Positions 1 to 8,175 of a stretch of 64,000 nt of DNA are shown in pieces. The DNA is from JASLQO01 sp002327525 (lineage in GTDB: Bacteria; Pseudomonadota; Gammaproteobacteria; Pseudomonadales; Azotimanducaceae). Each line of letters starts with the position of its first letter. Position 1 is the stretch's first letter. The notes under the pieces are model-generated. The model did no database searches. It worked only from the letters and a program-made list of their open reading frames with translations, and was not told the DNA's origin. A program made the translations under genes and the position numbers. The stretch spans positions 555,849 through 619,848 of the forward strand of contig JASLQO010000013.1 in the NCBI GenBank assembly GCA_030744435.1, written 5' to 3'.

Positions 1-688
1 TGGCACATTCCACTAACAGGTCTGTGTCTCTCTCGACGGCAGCGTAATACTGGGAATCGGTTTGTATGTGCACCCACGGGTTCATATAGGTATTGCCAGC
101 CAGTACCCAATTTGTGAGCCCCAACATGAACGCCGTGTTGGCAAGTCCCTCGCCGTCGAAGCGGTGCACGGGCGCCATGGCGCCCGGGTCCGCGACGTAT
201 GCGGACATGTTGTGCTCAGCACTCCATCGTGCTGGTAGCGCGTGCATGCCCTCGCGGGCCATGCGTTCGAGTACGTCGTGACTCACCGGCGGTATGTCCT
301 GATTACGTTTCATTACCGGATCGCCGCGCATGACGGGGGGCTCCGGTATCTCGTCGTTCAGACGGATCACACCGGTGGCGCAGTGAGTGCCTTCCTGATC
401 CACCAGCGTGGCGCGATACGACGAGTCGGTGACATCGGTGAGCGTCACGTCGAATGGGTAGCCATCGTAAAGAGGGCGATTGACCTCGATGTGCGCCATG
501 CCGCGTGACAGCCAGTCCCTGCCCCAGGCGCGTGCGGCCGGGTGCACGAGGTAGGAGGATACCGTGACGCCGGGCACCAGAGCGCCCTTGAAGCCATAGG
601 CTTGCGCCATTTCATCGGAGTGGATCTGGTTGCTCGATTCGGTTGCCTGGTTGAAGGCAGTGGCGTGCCAGTCTTGCGCAATTCTCAT
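1..688 (-). CDS. MaoC-like hotdog acyl dehydratase, partial (3' end off window)
   Basis: An open frame starts at ATG 688 and runs off the left edge, giving 229 codons without a stop. The first 45 residues carry the MaoC/hotdog signature: an N-x-I-H-S-D run, then GFKGALVPGV, where the Asp and His of the N-x-[IV]-H-x-D stretch are the usual hydratase residues. A later part (about residues 150-225) reads like a second hotdog half. Family members hydrate enoyl-CoA thioesters in fatty acid or side-chain oxidation, or act as (R)-specific hydratases. It lies 30 bp downstream of the amidohydrolase on the same strand, so they may be co-transcribed. The stop is outside the window, so total length is unknown. 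Confidence 0.8.
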   Translation of the reverse strand, partial: MRIAQDWHATAFNQATESSNQIHSDEMAQAYGFKGALVPGVTVSSYLVHPAARAWGRDWLSRGMAHIEVNRPLYDGYPFDVTLTDVTDSSYRATLVDQEGTHCATGVIRLNDEIPEPPVMRGDPVMKRNQDIPPVSHDVLERMAREGMHALPARWSAEHNMSAYVADPGAMAPVHRFDGEGLANTAFMLGLTNWVLAGNTYMNPWVHIQTDSQYYAAVERDTDLLVECA

Positions 689-718
689 GTGTGTCGTTGT
701 GCTTCGTATGTTTAGCGG

Positions 719-2305
719 CTATCGCGCTTTTGCGGCAGCGACCATCTCGCGTACGTCTCTCAAGAGCGCCCTGGCATCGAATACCGTGCCGTTGCGGATG
801 GTGTAGCTGATGCCGCCCACACGCTCCAGTTTCGACGATTCGCGATTCAGTTTCATGTGTCCGGTACCGTACAGCAGTTTGAAGTTAGCGGCGGGGTTAC
901 CGCGCACCAGCACCATATCCGCCTTCTTGCCGGGTGTGATCGAACCGATCTCGTCGTCCATCCCCAGCAGTTCCGCACCATTGAGCGTCGCCGATTGGAT
1001 GACCTCCAGCGGATGGAAACCAGCCTCCTGCAGCAGCTCGAACTCCCGGATGTAGCCGAATCCGAACAGCTTGAAGATGAAGCCTGAATCAGAGCCCGTG
1101 GCGATGCGTCCGCCTTTGTTCTTGTACTCGTTGACGAACCGCATCCAGATTCGGAAGTTGTTACGCCAGGCTACCTCGTCCGCGGTGGTCCAGTCGAAGT
1201 GGTAGCTGCCGTGCAACCGGGGATCGGGTAGGAAGAACCTGGCGAGTGCTGGCAGGGTGTATTCGGTGTGCCACTCGGCATCGCGTGCCCGCATGACGTC
1301 GCGGTTGGCCTCATAGATGGTAAAGGTCGGCACCAGCGTGAAGTCGAGTTCGAGCAGTTCGTCCATCACCGCGTTCCACTTCGGCGAGCCGGGTCGTGCG
1401 GCCTGTGCCCACAATCGGCCGGCCTGGCCGAAGCGCCACTGCTCGTCGGAGTAGTTGTAGTCCGGTGGATAGTTCTGGATGGTGCGGTCGTTGAACAGAG
1501 CTTCCGGCAGTCCGTACCAGTGTTCCATGCTGTCGAGCCCTGCACGGGCACTGTCCAGCGCGTCGACGTGATACACACCGTTCTGATCGTGGTGGTTGGC
1601 GGTTCCCATCTCGAGGCTGGCGGTTTCCTCGTACACAGCCATCAGAGCTTCGTAGGTGCCACCACGCAGCTTCACACCGCGTGCCCCGCGTTTGCGCACG
1701 GCTTTCACCCATTTTTTCGCATCCTGCGCATCGGTGATTTCGCTCCCCGGGAACATGGCGTAGGGCACGATGCGCGGCGCCGTGATCTCACCGGCTTCGC
1801 TGCGTTTGGCATGATCCACCGTCCAGTCGAGCCCCATTATCGACCCGACGTCACGTACCGTCGTGACACCATGGGCGAGCCACAGCTTGAAGACGTACTC
1901 CGGCGGTGTCACCGGTCCCGCCAGTCCCTGCGCCGGAAAGCCGATGTGCGCGTGCGCATCGATGAATCCCGGCAGCGCCGTCATGCCGCGGCCATCGATA
2001 CGGTGTTCGTTATCGGAAACGGGTGGCGGAGTGTTGGCGACCGATTCGATGCGGTCTTCGTGCACTGTGATGCTCACCGGTCCGCGCGGCGGTGAGCCCA
2101 GACCGTCTATGAGTGTGATGTTTTCGATGACCAGCCGCTGGTGCGGCCCGTCGCCTTCACCCGGACGGCGTGGCGGTGCGGGTGAGGGAAGCTCGATGCC
2201 GTAAGATCTGGCTTGGGCAGCGCCCTCCTCGCCAGCGGGTATGGCGGCTATCGCAACCGGGCACAGGAGGGTGACCAGGCCGAGGGTTGTCAGGGAGGTT
2301 CGCAT
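719..2305 (-). CDS. exported amidohydrolase (metal-dependent, imidazolonepropionase/prolidase-like)
   Basis: This 528-residue protein opens with a Sec signal peptide (charged start, hydrophobic core, AIA-A cleavage region near residue 22), so it is probably periplasmic. The amidohydrolase composite domain starts near residue 60; the TIM barrel shows the HxH pair in GFIDAHAHIG, a Lys in GVKLRGG that could be the carboxylated metal bridge, a His in MEHW and the final metal Asp in TGSDSG. It ends with the usual small beta-sandwich (PGKKADMVLVRGNP). Family members hydrolyse C-N bonds in cyclic amides, dipeptides or xenobiotics; the substrate cannot be read here. It lies upstream of the MaoC-like gene. 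Confidence 0.88.
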   Translation of the reverse strand: MRTSLTTLGLVTLLCPVAIAAIPAGEEGAAQARSYGIELPSPAPPRRPGEGDGPHQRLVIENITLIDGLGSPPRGPVSITVHEDRIESVANTPPPVSDNEHRIDGRGMTALPGFIDAHAHIGFPAQGLAGPVTPPEYVFKLWLAHGVTTVRDVGSIMGLDWTVDHAKRSEAGEITAPRIVPYAMFPGSEITDAQDAKKWVKAVRKRGARGVKLRGGTYEALMAVYEETASLEMGTANHHDQNGVYHVDALDSARAGLDSMEHWYGLPEALFNDRTIQNYPPDYNYSDEQWRFGQAGRLWAQAARPGSPKWNAVMDELLELDFTLVPTFTIYEANRDVMRARDAEWHTEYTLPALARFFLPDPRLHGSYHFDWTTADEVAWRNNFRIWMRFVNEYKNKGGRIATGSDSGFIFKLFGFGYIREFELLQEAGFHPLEVIQSATLNGAELLGMDDEIGSITPGKKADMVLVRGNPAANFKLLYGTGHMKLNRESSKLERVGGISYTIRNGTVFDARALLRDVREMVAAAKAR

Positions 2306-2402
2306 GTGTTGGCGCCGTAGTGGTCGTTTCGCCCCTAGCGTAACGAGTTTGGCTAGGATCGTGAATCTTATACCATGAGTGCAAATCCTGAGGGACGATC
2401 GT

Positions 2403-2985
2403 ATGGGAGTGCTGATTGGTAGACGGGTGCTGGATTTCGGCCGTTACATCGCGGGGCCTCTTTGCGGCACGCTGCTGGCGGATCTCGGTGCGGACGTGAT
2501 TCGGGTCGAGAAAGTGGATGGCAGCGAAGACCGCTACACCACGCCGGTCGGGAAGGCTGACGGGCTGAGATCGGAGCGTTGTTCCTGCAACTGAATCGCA
2601 ACAAGCGCGGCTTCACGTTCAATCCGAAAAAACCCGGAGCCGACGCTGTGCTCAAACGCCTGGTTGAAAGCGCAGACCTGGTGCTGGCCAATCTCCCGCC
2701 GGAGGGCGTGGCGGACGTGGGGCTCGACTACGAAAGCCTCAGACGTATCAAGCCCGACATTATTCTGGTCACCAGTACGGCCTATGGGGCGCAAGGTCCG
2801 TTTGCCAATCGTGTAGGCTTCGACGGGATCGTGCAGGCCATGTCCGGTGACCTGCATCTGAGCGGCCCACCGGATGTAGCGAGCCGCAACTACTTCCCGT
2901 ACGTCGACTTCATGACCGGTACGCTGAGCGGAGCGCCTGGATCGGAGTCATGCTCAGGCTTGTAGAAAAGGCCCGTCGACGCACA
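2403..2985 (+). pseudogene. CaiB/BaiF CoA-transferase relic (two frameshifts, C-terminal half lost)
   Basis: Reading starts at ATG 2403 and gives a typical class III CoA-transferase N-terminus (RVLDFGRYIAGP, LLADLGADVIRVEK). A one-base slip near 2560-2570 moves the frame to the stretch GALFLQLNRNKRG and on through DYESLRRIKPDIILV to YVDFMTGTLS. A second slip near 2920 is needed to continue into SAWIGVMLRLVEK. Homology then ends at the 3' end of the convergent PyrD-PyrK gene (stop at 2954). Only about 190 of some 400 residues remain, so the gene is dead. The retained Asp of YVDFMTG corresponds to the catalytic region of formyl-CoA transferase-type enzymes. Confidence 0.85.
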
Positions 2986-4585
2986 ACCGCCGACCATCGG
3001 GGGCAGCGCATGCACCACAGATGCCGACGCCACACTTCGTGAGGTAGTCGATGGCGCTGAAGATCTGCGCATCGTCGCAGTACTTGCGTTGCACATTGAC
3101 TGCCGCATGCACCATGGGTTCGGGGCCGCAGTTGTAGAAGACGATGTTGTCGAGGTCGGCTTCGTCCAGCTCACCCAGGTGCTGATCGAGCGCCTCTGTG
3201 ACGAGCCCGTGGAATCCACGGCTGCCGTCATCGGTGGCGATGTGAAGCTCTGCGCAGGCTTTGCAGGGCTCCATGAAATACAAGCGCTCGGCGCTGCGCG
3301 CACCCATGAAGATACGCGCTGTGCCTTTGGTCTTTGCCGAATGATCCCGGGCGAGTTGATAAACCGCGGCGAGGCCGGTGCCGCCCGCCACCGCGATGAC
3401 GGTGGCGTCCTCCGGTGGTGTGACCGGCCGTCCGTACGGCCCTCTTACGTAAGCCTGGGTACCGGGCTCGAGTTCGACCAAAGCGCCGGTGAATTCTCCA
3501 ATGTTGATCACGGCCAGGGAAAACGGGTTGTCGGTGAGTGCAGAAAAGGGTTTTTCACCGATACCGGGAATCCACACAAAGATGAATTCACCCGCCCGGA
3601 TGTCGATTCCCCGATCGAATGTAAGGATCGAGATGTCGTGTGTAATGAGCTTATTTTCGATCAACGTGACGGGTTCGAAGCTCATGTCGACGTCATAGCG
3701 CACGCGTGCCTCGGCCGCGTTACCGCCATGCGTCATGTCGGTTTCCAGACACTCGAAGTACTGGCCGATCTCGTCGCTGGTCATACCGACCAGCGCGGAT
3801 CCGACGCCGAAGACGCTTGCGCCAGCGGCGCGGTAAGCCTGCACGTCGCCGGCACTGCTGATGCCGCCGCATCCGATGATGGGTACTTGCACGCGTGCGG
3901 CGATCTCCCTGACGCATTTGACTCCGATGGGCAGTATGCCTTTCCCGGACAGGCCGCCCAACTCATTGCTGAGCACGGGCTCGCCGTGGGACGTGAAGTA
4001 ACCGGGGCCGACGGTGTTGATCGCACATAGCGCATCAGCACCGGCTTCCACCGCCGCCGCCGCGATCTCCGCGATGTTGTCCGTATTCGGTGTGAGTTTG
4101 GGGACTACCGGGATCTTCACCACCGACTTCACCGCGGCAGTTATTGCTCCCACCAGTTCGGGATCCTGACCCATTGCCATCCCATAGCCGCTGGCATGTG
4201 GACACGAGAGGTTGAGTTCGAGTCCGTCAGAAAAAGGTGCGAGCAGTTCGGCAACCGCGACGAATTCTTCTACGCTGCCCCCAAATATGGAGGTGAGCAG
4301 GAATTTATCCCGGGGTACCCGGAGTTCGGCAAACAGCTCAGCCGAGCGCTCAGCACCCGGGTTGGTGAGACCGACCGCATTGATGAGGCAACCTGGCGCA
4401 TACTGACTCAAAACCGGTTCGCGGTAACCGGGACGCGGTTCAAGACCGATACTCTTGGTGGTGAGAACACCAACCTGCGGTACATTCGCGAATATGTACT
4501 CGATGATGGGAACGCCGGTGGTGACAATACCCGACGGGATGGTGAAAGCACCGGAGAGGGTCTTGCCCAGGAAATCGATCGTCAA
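2954..4585 (-). CDS. fused dihydroorotate dehydrogenase (class 1B-like PyrD) and PyrK electron-transfer domain
   Basis: The 543-residue protein joins two normally separate subunits. Residues 1-300 are the FMN barrel: INAVGLTNPG, NLSCPH with the class 1 catalytic Cys, INTVGPG, and the phosphate-binding end CGGISSAGD. Residues 310-543 are a PyrK-type flavodoxin-reductase-like module (FAD/NAD folds, AVAGGTGLAAV) ending in a 2Fe-2S cluster site C-x4-C-x2-C-x8-C close to the C-terminus. Separate PyrD and PyrK subunits oxidise dihydroorotate with NAD. Most gammaproteobacteria use the membrane class 2 enzyme, and this gene sits with MarR and hydrolase genes, so a catabolic or pyrimidine-analogue role is possible. 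Start: ATG 4585. Confidence 0.82.
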   Translation of the reverse strand: MTIDFLGKTLSGAFTIPSGIVTTGVPIIEYIFANVPQVGVLTTKSIGLEPRPGYREPVLSQYAPGCLINAVGLTNPGAERSAELFAELRVPRDKFLLTSIFGGSVEEFVAVAELLAPFSDGLELNLSCPHASGYGMAMGQDPELVGAITAAVKSVVKIPVVPKLTPNTDNIAEIAAAAVEAGADALCAINTVGPGYFTSHGEPVLSNELGGLSGKGILPIGVKCVREIAARVQVPIIGCGGISSAGDVQAYRAAGASVFGVGSALVGMTSDEIGQYFECLETDMTHGGNAAEARVRYDVDMSFEPVTLIENKLITHDISILTFDRGIDIRAGEFIFVWIPGIGEKPFSALTDNPFSLAVINIGEFTGALVELEPGTQAYVRGPYGRPVTPPEDATVIAVAGGTGLAAVYQLARDHSAKTKGTARIFMGARSAERLYFMEPCKACAELHIATDDGSRGFHGLVTEALDQHLGELDEADLDNIVFYNCGPEPMVHAAVNVQRKYCDDAQIFSAIDYLTKCGVGICGACAAPDGRRLCVDGPFLQA

Positions 4586-4663
4586 GATTGGCGGGCCTTG
4601 CCGGGTGGTTGCGTTGGGACGCGCATTTTACCCGCTGGGCGCTATTGGGAACAGCTCAGACCA

Positions 4664-5140
4664 TTAGGGTGCGTCGGTACGGGTGAGGTTCTCGTAGGTG
4701 TGGCGCAGCACTCGACGCGTGGTTTCGATGTCCTTTTTGCTGACACCCTGCAGCGCCCGCTCGTTGATTTCTATCACGATGGGTAACAGCCGGTTGTGCA
4801 GACGGCGTGCTTTTGCGGTAAGTCGGATCATGATACGACGGCGATCTTCCTTAGAGCGCGCGCGGGTGACGAAGCCGCTGTTCACGAGGCTCGCCACCGT
4901 GCGTACCGTGGTAGCTTCCTTGATGCCAACGCGGCGGCTCAGTTCCCGCTGTGTGATGTCGTCCTGCTCCCACAGCACTCTCAGAAAACGCCACTGACCC
5001 GAGGTGACCCCGTGCTTGACGGTGCGTTTTTCCAACGCGTGCGCGAAAATGCGGTAGTTGATGCGCGAGAGATAACCGATGCTTTCCAGCGGATCGAGGT
5101 AGGGGCGTCTGGTGCTCGAAGGCTTGGCCGCTCTACTCAT
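4664..5140 (-). CDS. MarR-family transcriptional regulator
   Basis: A 158-residue winged-helix regulator. The HTH spans roughly residues 58-85 (DITQRELSRRVGIKEATT), followed by the wing with the DRR motif (KEDRRRIMIRLT) typical of MarR proteins. Its N-terminal part, YLSRINYRIFAHALEKR, resembles the paralogue at 39173-39652, so the two form a local pair. It lies between the alpha/beta hydrolase (43 bp upstream) and the PyrD-PyrK fusion (78 bp downstream), all on one strand, and probably controls that cluster. Family members act as dimers that release DNA when a small, often aromatic, ligand binds. Confidence 0.9.
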   Translation of the reverse strand: MSRAAKPSSTRRPYLDPLESIGYLSRINYRIFAHALEKRTVKHGVTSGQWRFLRVLWEQDDITQRELSRRVGIKEATTVRTVASLVNSGFVTRARSKEDRRRIMIRLTAKARRLHNRLLPIVIEINERALQGVSKKDIETTRRVLRHTYENLTRTDAP

Positions 5141-5183
5141 GTCTTATCCGTCCACGCTGGGTGGTTGAAATCAGAGGGTGCGG

Positions 5184-6305
5184 TCATGCGCCGTGGTCCG
5201 CAAGCCACGCGGCGATGAAATCCGCCGTGTCGTCCCTCGCGCTCGAAGGTGCTTCCAGATAGTGATCGCCCGCAATCATCTCGAGCGTCTTGTCTTGTGA
5301 TCCGAGGGCGTCGTAGATGGCGTGGGCATCGCTCGGAAAGACTCCCGTGTCGCCCGTGCTCTGCACGACGAGGGCCGGCTGCGTGATGCGATTGAGGTGC
5401 GGCGCACCACGGCAGTGCGACTGACGCAGGCTCCACATCGACAACCAAGTTCGCAGCGTGTTGGTCAATCCGATACCGCGCGGGCTGAAGTTGGCGACTT
5501 TGGGATCTCCGGCGTAGCAGCGGCCGACTTCACGCTCGGATGGATCCAGATTGCCGTCCATCAGCCGCAGATCGGCCCATGTGCGGTAGAGATTAAAGGC
5601 CCGGTCGAACAGTCCCAGGGCCTTCAGACGATCGAGTTCCGTGTGACACCAGTCGGTAATGCGGTGATTGCGCGCTTCCTGTGCCGCTCGATAGCGGGTA
5701 ATGAATTCCTCGGAATAGGGCGGACCGTGTGTAGGATCGTACATGTTGAGTGCTGGATCGATCGACGTCGGGTCGGTTTCGTCGGTAACGGATGGATCAA
5801 ACCAGGCAGTGAGAACCTCGGGGCGACCGAGGTGGGCGCAAAGGGAGATGTAGAATTGTGCTGGAATTAACTCCTCGAGCGCATCCGGGATTTTGAGACC
5901 CGGGGTTGGCGTCATGGTTACCCCGAGTGCTTGTGACTGATACGCGCCCATGAGCGAACCGCCTCCGGAGTTGCCGAGGATGACGATATGCTCCACCCCG
6001 GCCTGCTCTTTGAGCCAGCGTACACCTTCTGCGATATCGATCAGCGCATGCTCTAGGAGAAAGAATCCCTCATTGCCGCGGAAGCGGGTATTCCAACCGA
6101 GAAATCCATAGCCCCTCGCAGCCATGTAAGCGCCGAGGTAGTGTTCGCTGAAATCGACGTTGTAGTGCGTAGCGATGAGGGCCGTTCGTGCCTTTGTGTC
6201 CATGGGTTCGTAGTACAGGCCCTGGCAAGGATAGAAGCCAGCGCCATTGCGTGCGCCCGTTGGAGATTCCAGTGAAACAAAGCTACGTTTCCAGTCGTGA
6301 GTCAT
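5184..6305 (-). CDS. alpha/beta hydrolase
   Basis: A 373-residue serine-hydrolase-type protein with the nucleophile elbow GNSGGGS near residue 110-117 and a C-terminal His region (AGDHYLEAPSS) with acidic residues before it (QSTGDTGVFPSD). No signal peptide is seen, so it is probably cytoplasmic. The family includes esterases, C-C bond hydrolases and acyl-CoA thioesterases; substrate unknown. It is the first gene of a same-strand cluster with MarR and PyrD-PyrK, and a candidate sigma-70 promoter lies about 145 bp upstream at 6449-6478. Confidence 0.82.
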   Translation of the reverse strand: MTHDWKRSFVSLESPTGARNGAGFYPCQGLYYEPMDTKARTALIATHYNVDFSEHYLGAYMAARGYGFLGWNTRFRGNEGFFLLEHALIDIAEGVRWLKEQAGVEHIVILGNSGGGSLMGAYQSQALGVTMTPTPGLKIPDALEELIPAQFYISLCAHLGRPEVLTAWFDPSVTDETDPTSIDPALNMYDPTHGPPYSEEFITRYRAAQEARNHRITDWCHTELDRLKALGLFDRAFNLYRTWADLRLMDGNLDPSEREVGRCYAGDPKVANFSPRGIGLTNTLRTWLSMWSLRQSHCRGAPHLNRITQPALVVQSTGDTGVFPSDAHAIYDALGSQDKTLEMIAGDHYLEAPSSARDDTADFIAAWLADHGA

Positions 6306-6448
6306 GAATTACCCCTGCATAGCGTCTGATAGATAGTGTGGAGATTGGGCGTGACCGGTCCCGAGTCTCTCGTGTCCTGGGCGGTCGCTTTTTTCGACAT
6401 CAGCTCGATGATGGTAATCACCTTGGTTCCTGAAGAACAAGAAACCCG

Positions 6449-6478
6449 ATTATAGATTTCACTTAGCAAGCAAAGCAA
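6449..6478 (-). promoter_or_regulatory. candidate sigma-70 promoter for the hydrolase-MarR-PyrDK cluster
   Basis: On the minus strand, TTGCTT (6478-6473) and TATAAT (6454-6449) are separated by 18 bp. They sit in an AT-rich gap about 145 bp upstream of the hydrolase start at 6305, with no competing gene. This is a consensus match only. Confidence 0.45.
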
Positions 6479-6508
6479 AAAATCTGGGCGTTCGAAATTG
6501 TTCGGTGA

Positions 6509-6733
6509 GGAGGTGGCCTGATCTATGGTCAGCCGGTTGGCGTTCAACCCGGCACCGTGTCGCCTGACTTGTTGTTCAATCTCGGCATCGCCATGGGGCC
6601 GGTGATGGTGCTGTTTCTGATCGTGCCCTACTTCTTTGCGCGACGAGTGAAGACGAGCCGGGTGCGGCACGAGGAAATACAGCAGGCACTGAACCGACGC
6701 AGGGAGGCGCTGGAGGCCGAGATGGCTCAGTAG
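6509..6733 (+). pseudogene. MFS/GPH-type transporter relic (C-terminal ~75 residues)
   Basis: An open stretch after an in-frame TGA at 6506 ends at TAG 6731-6733. It reads as a loop, one hydrophobic helix (MGPVMVLFLIVPYFFARR) and a charged coiled tail ending ALEAEMAQ. That is how GPH-type MFS symporters end (compare the intact transporter at 52625-54226). There is no upstream coding sequence in any frame, so it is a stranded 3' end. It lies tail-to-tail with the monooxygenase relic at 6775-6957. Confidence 0.6.
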
Positions 6734-6774
6734 GGCGAGTGCTCAGGCAGGCGGAAGTGCGTGGCTCCCCGGTT

Positions 6775-6957
6775 CTACACCAGCCGATCTGTATCCATCG
6801 GGTAGTGCCTCGGTCGCGGGATGCGGTAGAACCCCGCATCCAGGAAACCGCGCGCAGTCTGATCGGGTAGCGCGCGCGAGGTTTCCGTCGCCGCGGCACA
6901 TTCACGCAGAACGGGGATTATCCCCTCGGCGTGACGCAGCATGACTTCGTCCGTCAT
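6775..6957 (-). pseudogene. flavin-dependent acyl-CoA-dehydrogenase/HsaA-type monooxygenase relic (N-terminal ~60 residues)
   Basis: The 60 residues match the start of HpaB/HsaA-like or type-2 acyl-CoA dehydrogenase proteins: an N-terminal helix with ETSRALPDQT followed by FLDAGFYRIPRPRHY. The family is about 390 residues, so more than 80% is missing. The frame stops at 6775 and no continuation is seen in the other frames before the MFS relic. The intact family member would hydroxylate an aromatic or phenolic substrate using reduced flavin. Confidence 0.65.
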
Positions 6958-6996
6958 GCCGCTTTACGGCGAGGGATAGTGCGCGCGGCTGGTTTC

Positions 6997-8124
6997 CTAA
7001 TCTTCTATCACGGCCGCAAGGCGCTCAGTGGCGCTCAGGTAGTCTTCCATGAACTCGCGCATCACGGTTCTCGTGTCCTGAATTTCGTTCATCAGTCCCA
7101 CCCCCTGGCCGACAAACGAGGTGGCGAGCTGTTTGGCGCCGGTATGGCCGCCCTCGGCCAACTTCGTCACCTTTGCCAGCGCCGGTTCACTCACCAGCGA
7201 CATCATCGGCATGGGCAGCGGCTGGGGGGCTTCTTCCAGCTCCCACGCCTGGGTCCAGGGCGAGCGTAGCTGGCGCGAGAACTTGCCTGTGCGGTATTTC
7301 GAGCGCACGGTGTCCCGGGATGAAGCCTCCACGTACTTTTGCTTCACGATCGGTGAAGTTTCGGCTTCGGTGGTGGTGAGCCACATAGATCCGGTCCACG
7401 CGCCATGTGCGCCCATGGCCATGCAAGCCGCCATCTGGCGACCGGTGACGATGCCACCCGCAGCGAGCACGGCGACGCCCGAGTCCTGCACCGCGCCACA
7501 CACTTCCGGCACCAGCACCATGGTGCTGACGTCGCCACAGTGACCACCTGCCTCGGTACCGGCTACCACGAGAATGTCAACCCCGGCTTCCACCTGGTTC
7601 ACGGCATGTTCCTTGGCCCCTACCAATGCAGCGACAGCCACGCCGTGCTCTTTTCCCATCTCAAGCATATAGCGAGGCGGGACGCCGAGTGCGTTGGCGA
7701 TCAGCTTGATGGGGTGAGAAAACGCGACGTCGATGATACTGCCAGCACGCTTATGGGTGAGGAATCCTCCAGCCCCCCCGTGCTGGTTCTGGTACACATC
7801 GCCCGTATCGATGTCGTGCCCGGCCAGGATGTTGAGCGCGTAGTCGCGATGTTCCTCGGGTACTTTCGCCAGCGTGCTTTCCGGCGTGTCCTCATCCGAG
7901 ACAGCGAGGCTGGCCGGGGTGATGAGATCGACACCATACGGCATGCCATCGATGTGCTCGTCGATCCAGGACAGTTCCACTTCGAGGGTTTCCGCCGTGA
8001 ATCCAGCCGCGCCCAGCACGCCCATGCCGCCTGCCTTGGTGACTTCCACGACGACGTCGCGGCAATGCGTGAAGGCAAGGAGGGGGAACTCGATACCGAG
8101 CAAGTCGCAGATAGGTGATTTCAT
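6997..8124 (-). CDS. nitronate monooxygenase (2-nitropropane dioxygenase family)
   Basis: A 375-residue FMN TIM-barrel protein. It starts PICDLLGIEFPLL and has the glycine-rich AGGMGVLGAAG, the GTEAGGH segment holding the putative catalytic His, and AAGGIVTGRQMAA plus the phosphate-binding GAHGAWTGS. Family enzymes oxidise alkyl nitronates or, in catabolic clusters, act as related FMN oxidoreductases on other activated substrates. It is 50 bp downstream of the ThDP enzyme gene on the same strand, and the two may share a transcript. No signal peptide. Confidence 0.87.
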   Translation of the reverse strand: MKSPICDLLGIEFPLLAFTHCRDVVVEVTKAGGMGVLGAAGFTAETLEVELSWIDEHIDGMPYGVDLITPASLAVSDEDTPESTLAKVPEEHRDYALNILAGHDIDTGDVYQNQHGGAGGFLTHKRAGSIIDVAFSHPIKLIANALGVPPRYMLEMGKEHGVAVAALVGAKEHAVNQVEAGVDILVVAGTEAGGHCGDVSTMVLVPEVCGAVQDSGVAVLAAGGIVTGRQMAACMAMGAHGAWTGSMWLTTTEAETSPIVKQKYVEASSRDTVRSKYRTGKFSRQLRSPWTQAWELEEAPQPLPMPMMSLVSEPALAKVTKLAEGGHTGAKQLATSFVGQGVGLMNEIQDTRTVMREFMEDYLSATERLAAVIED

Positions 8125-8175
8125 GTTGTCTTCCTCATGTTGGATGGAGTGTCGTCATTCGGTTGGGTGGCTGCA

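Noticed and set aside
1268..2095. 275-codon open frame antisense to the amidohydrolase
   Set aside because: No family motifs; Arg/His-rich as expected for a shadow of a high-GC gene that has clear conserved motifs on the other strand.
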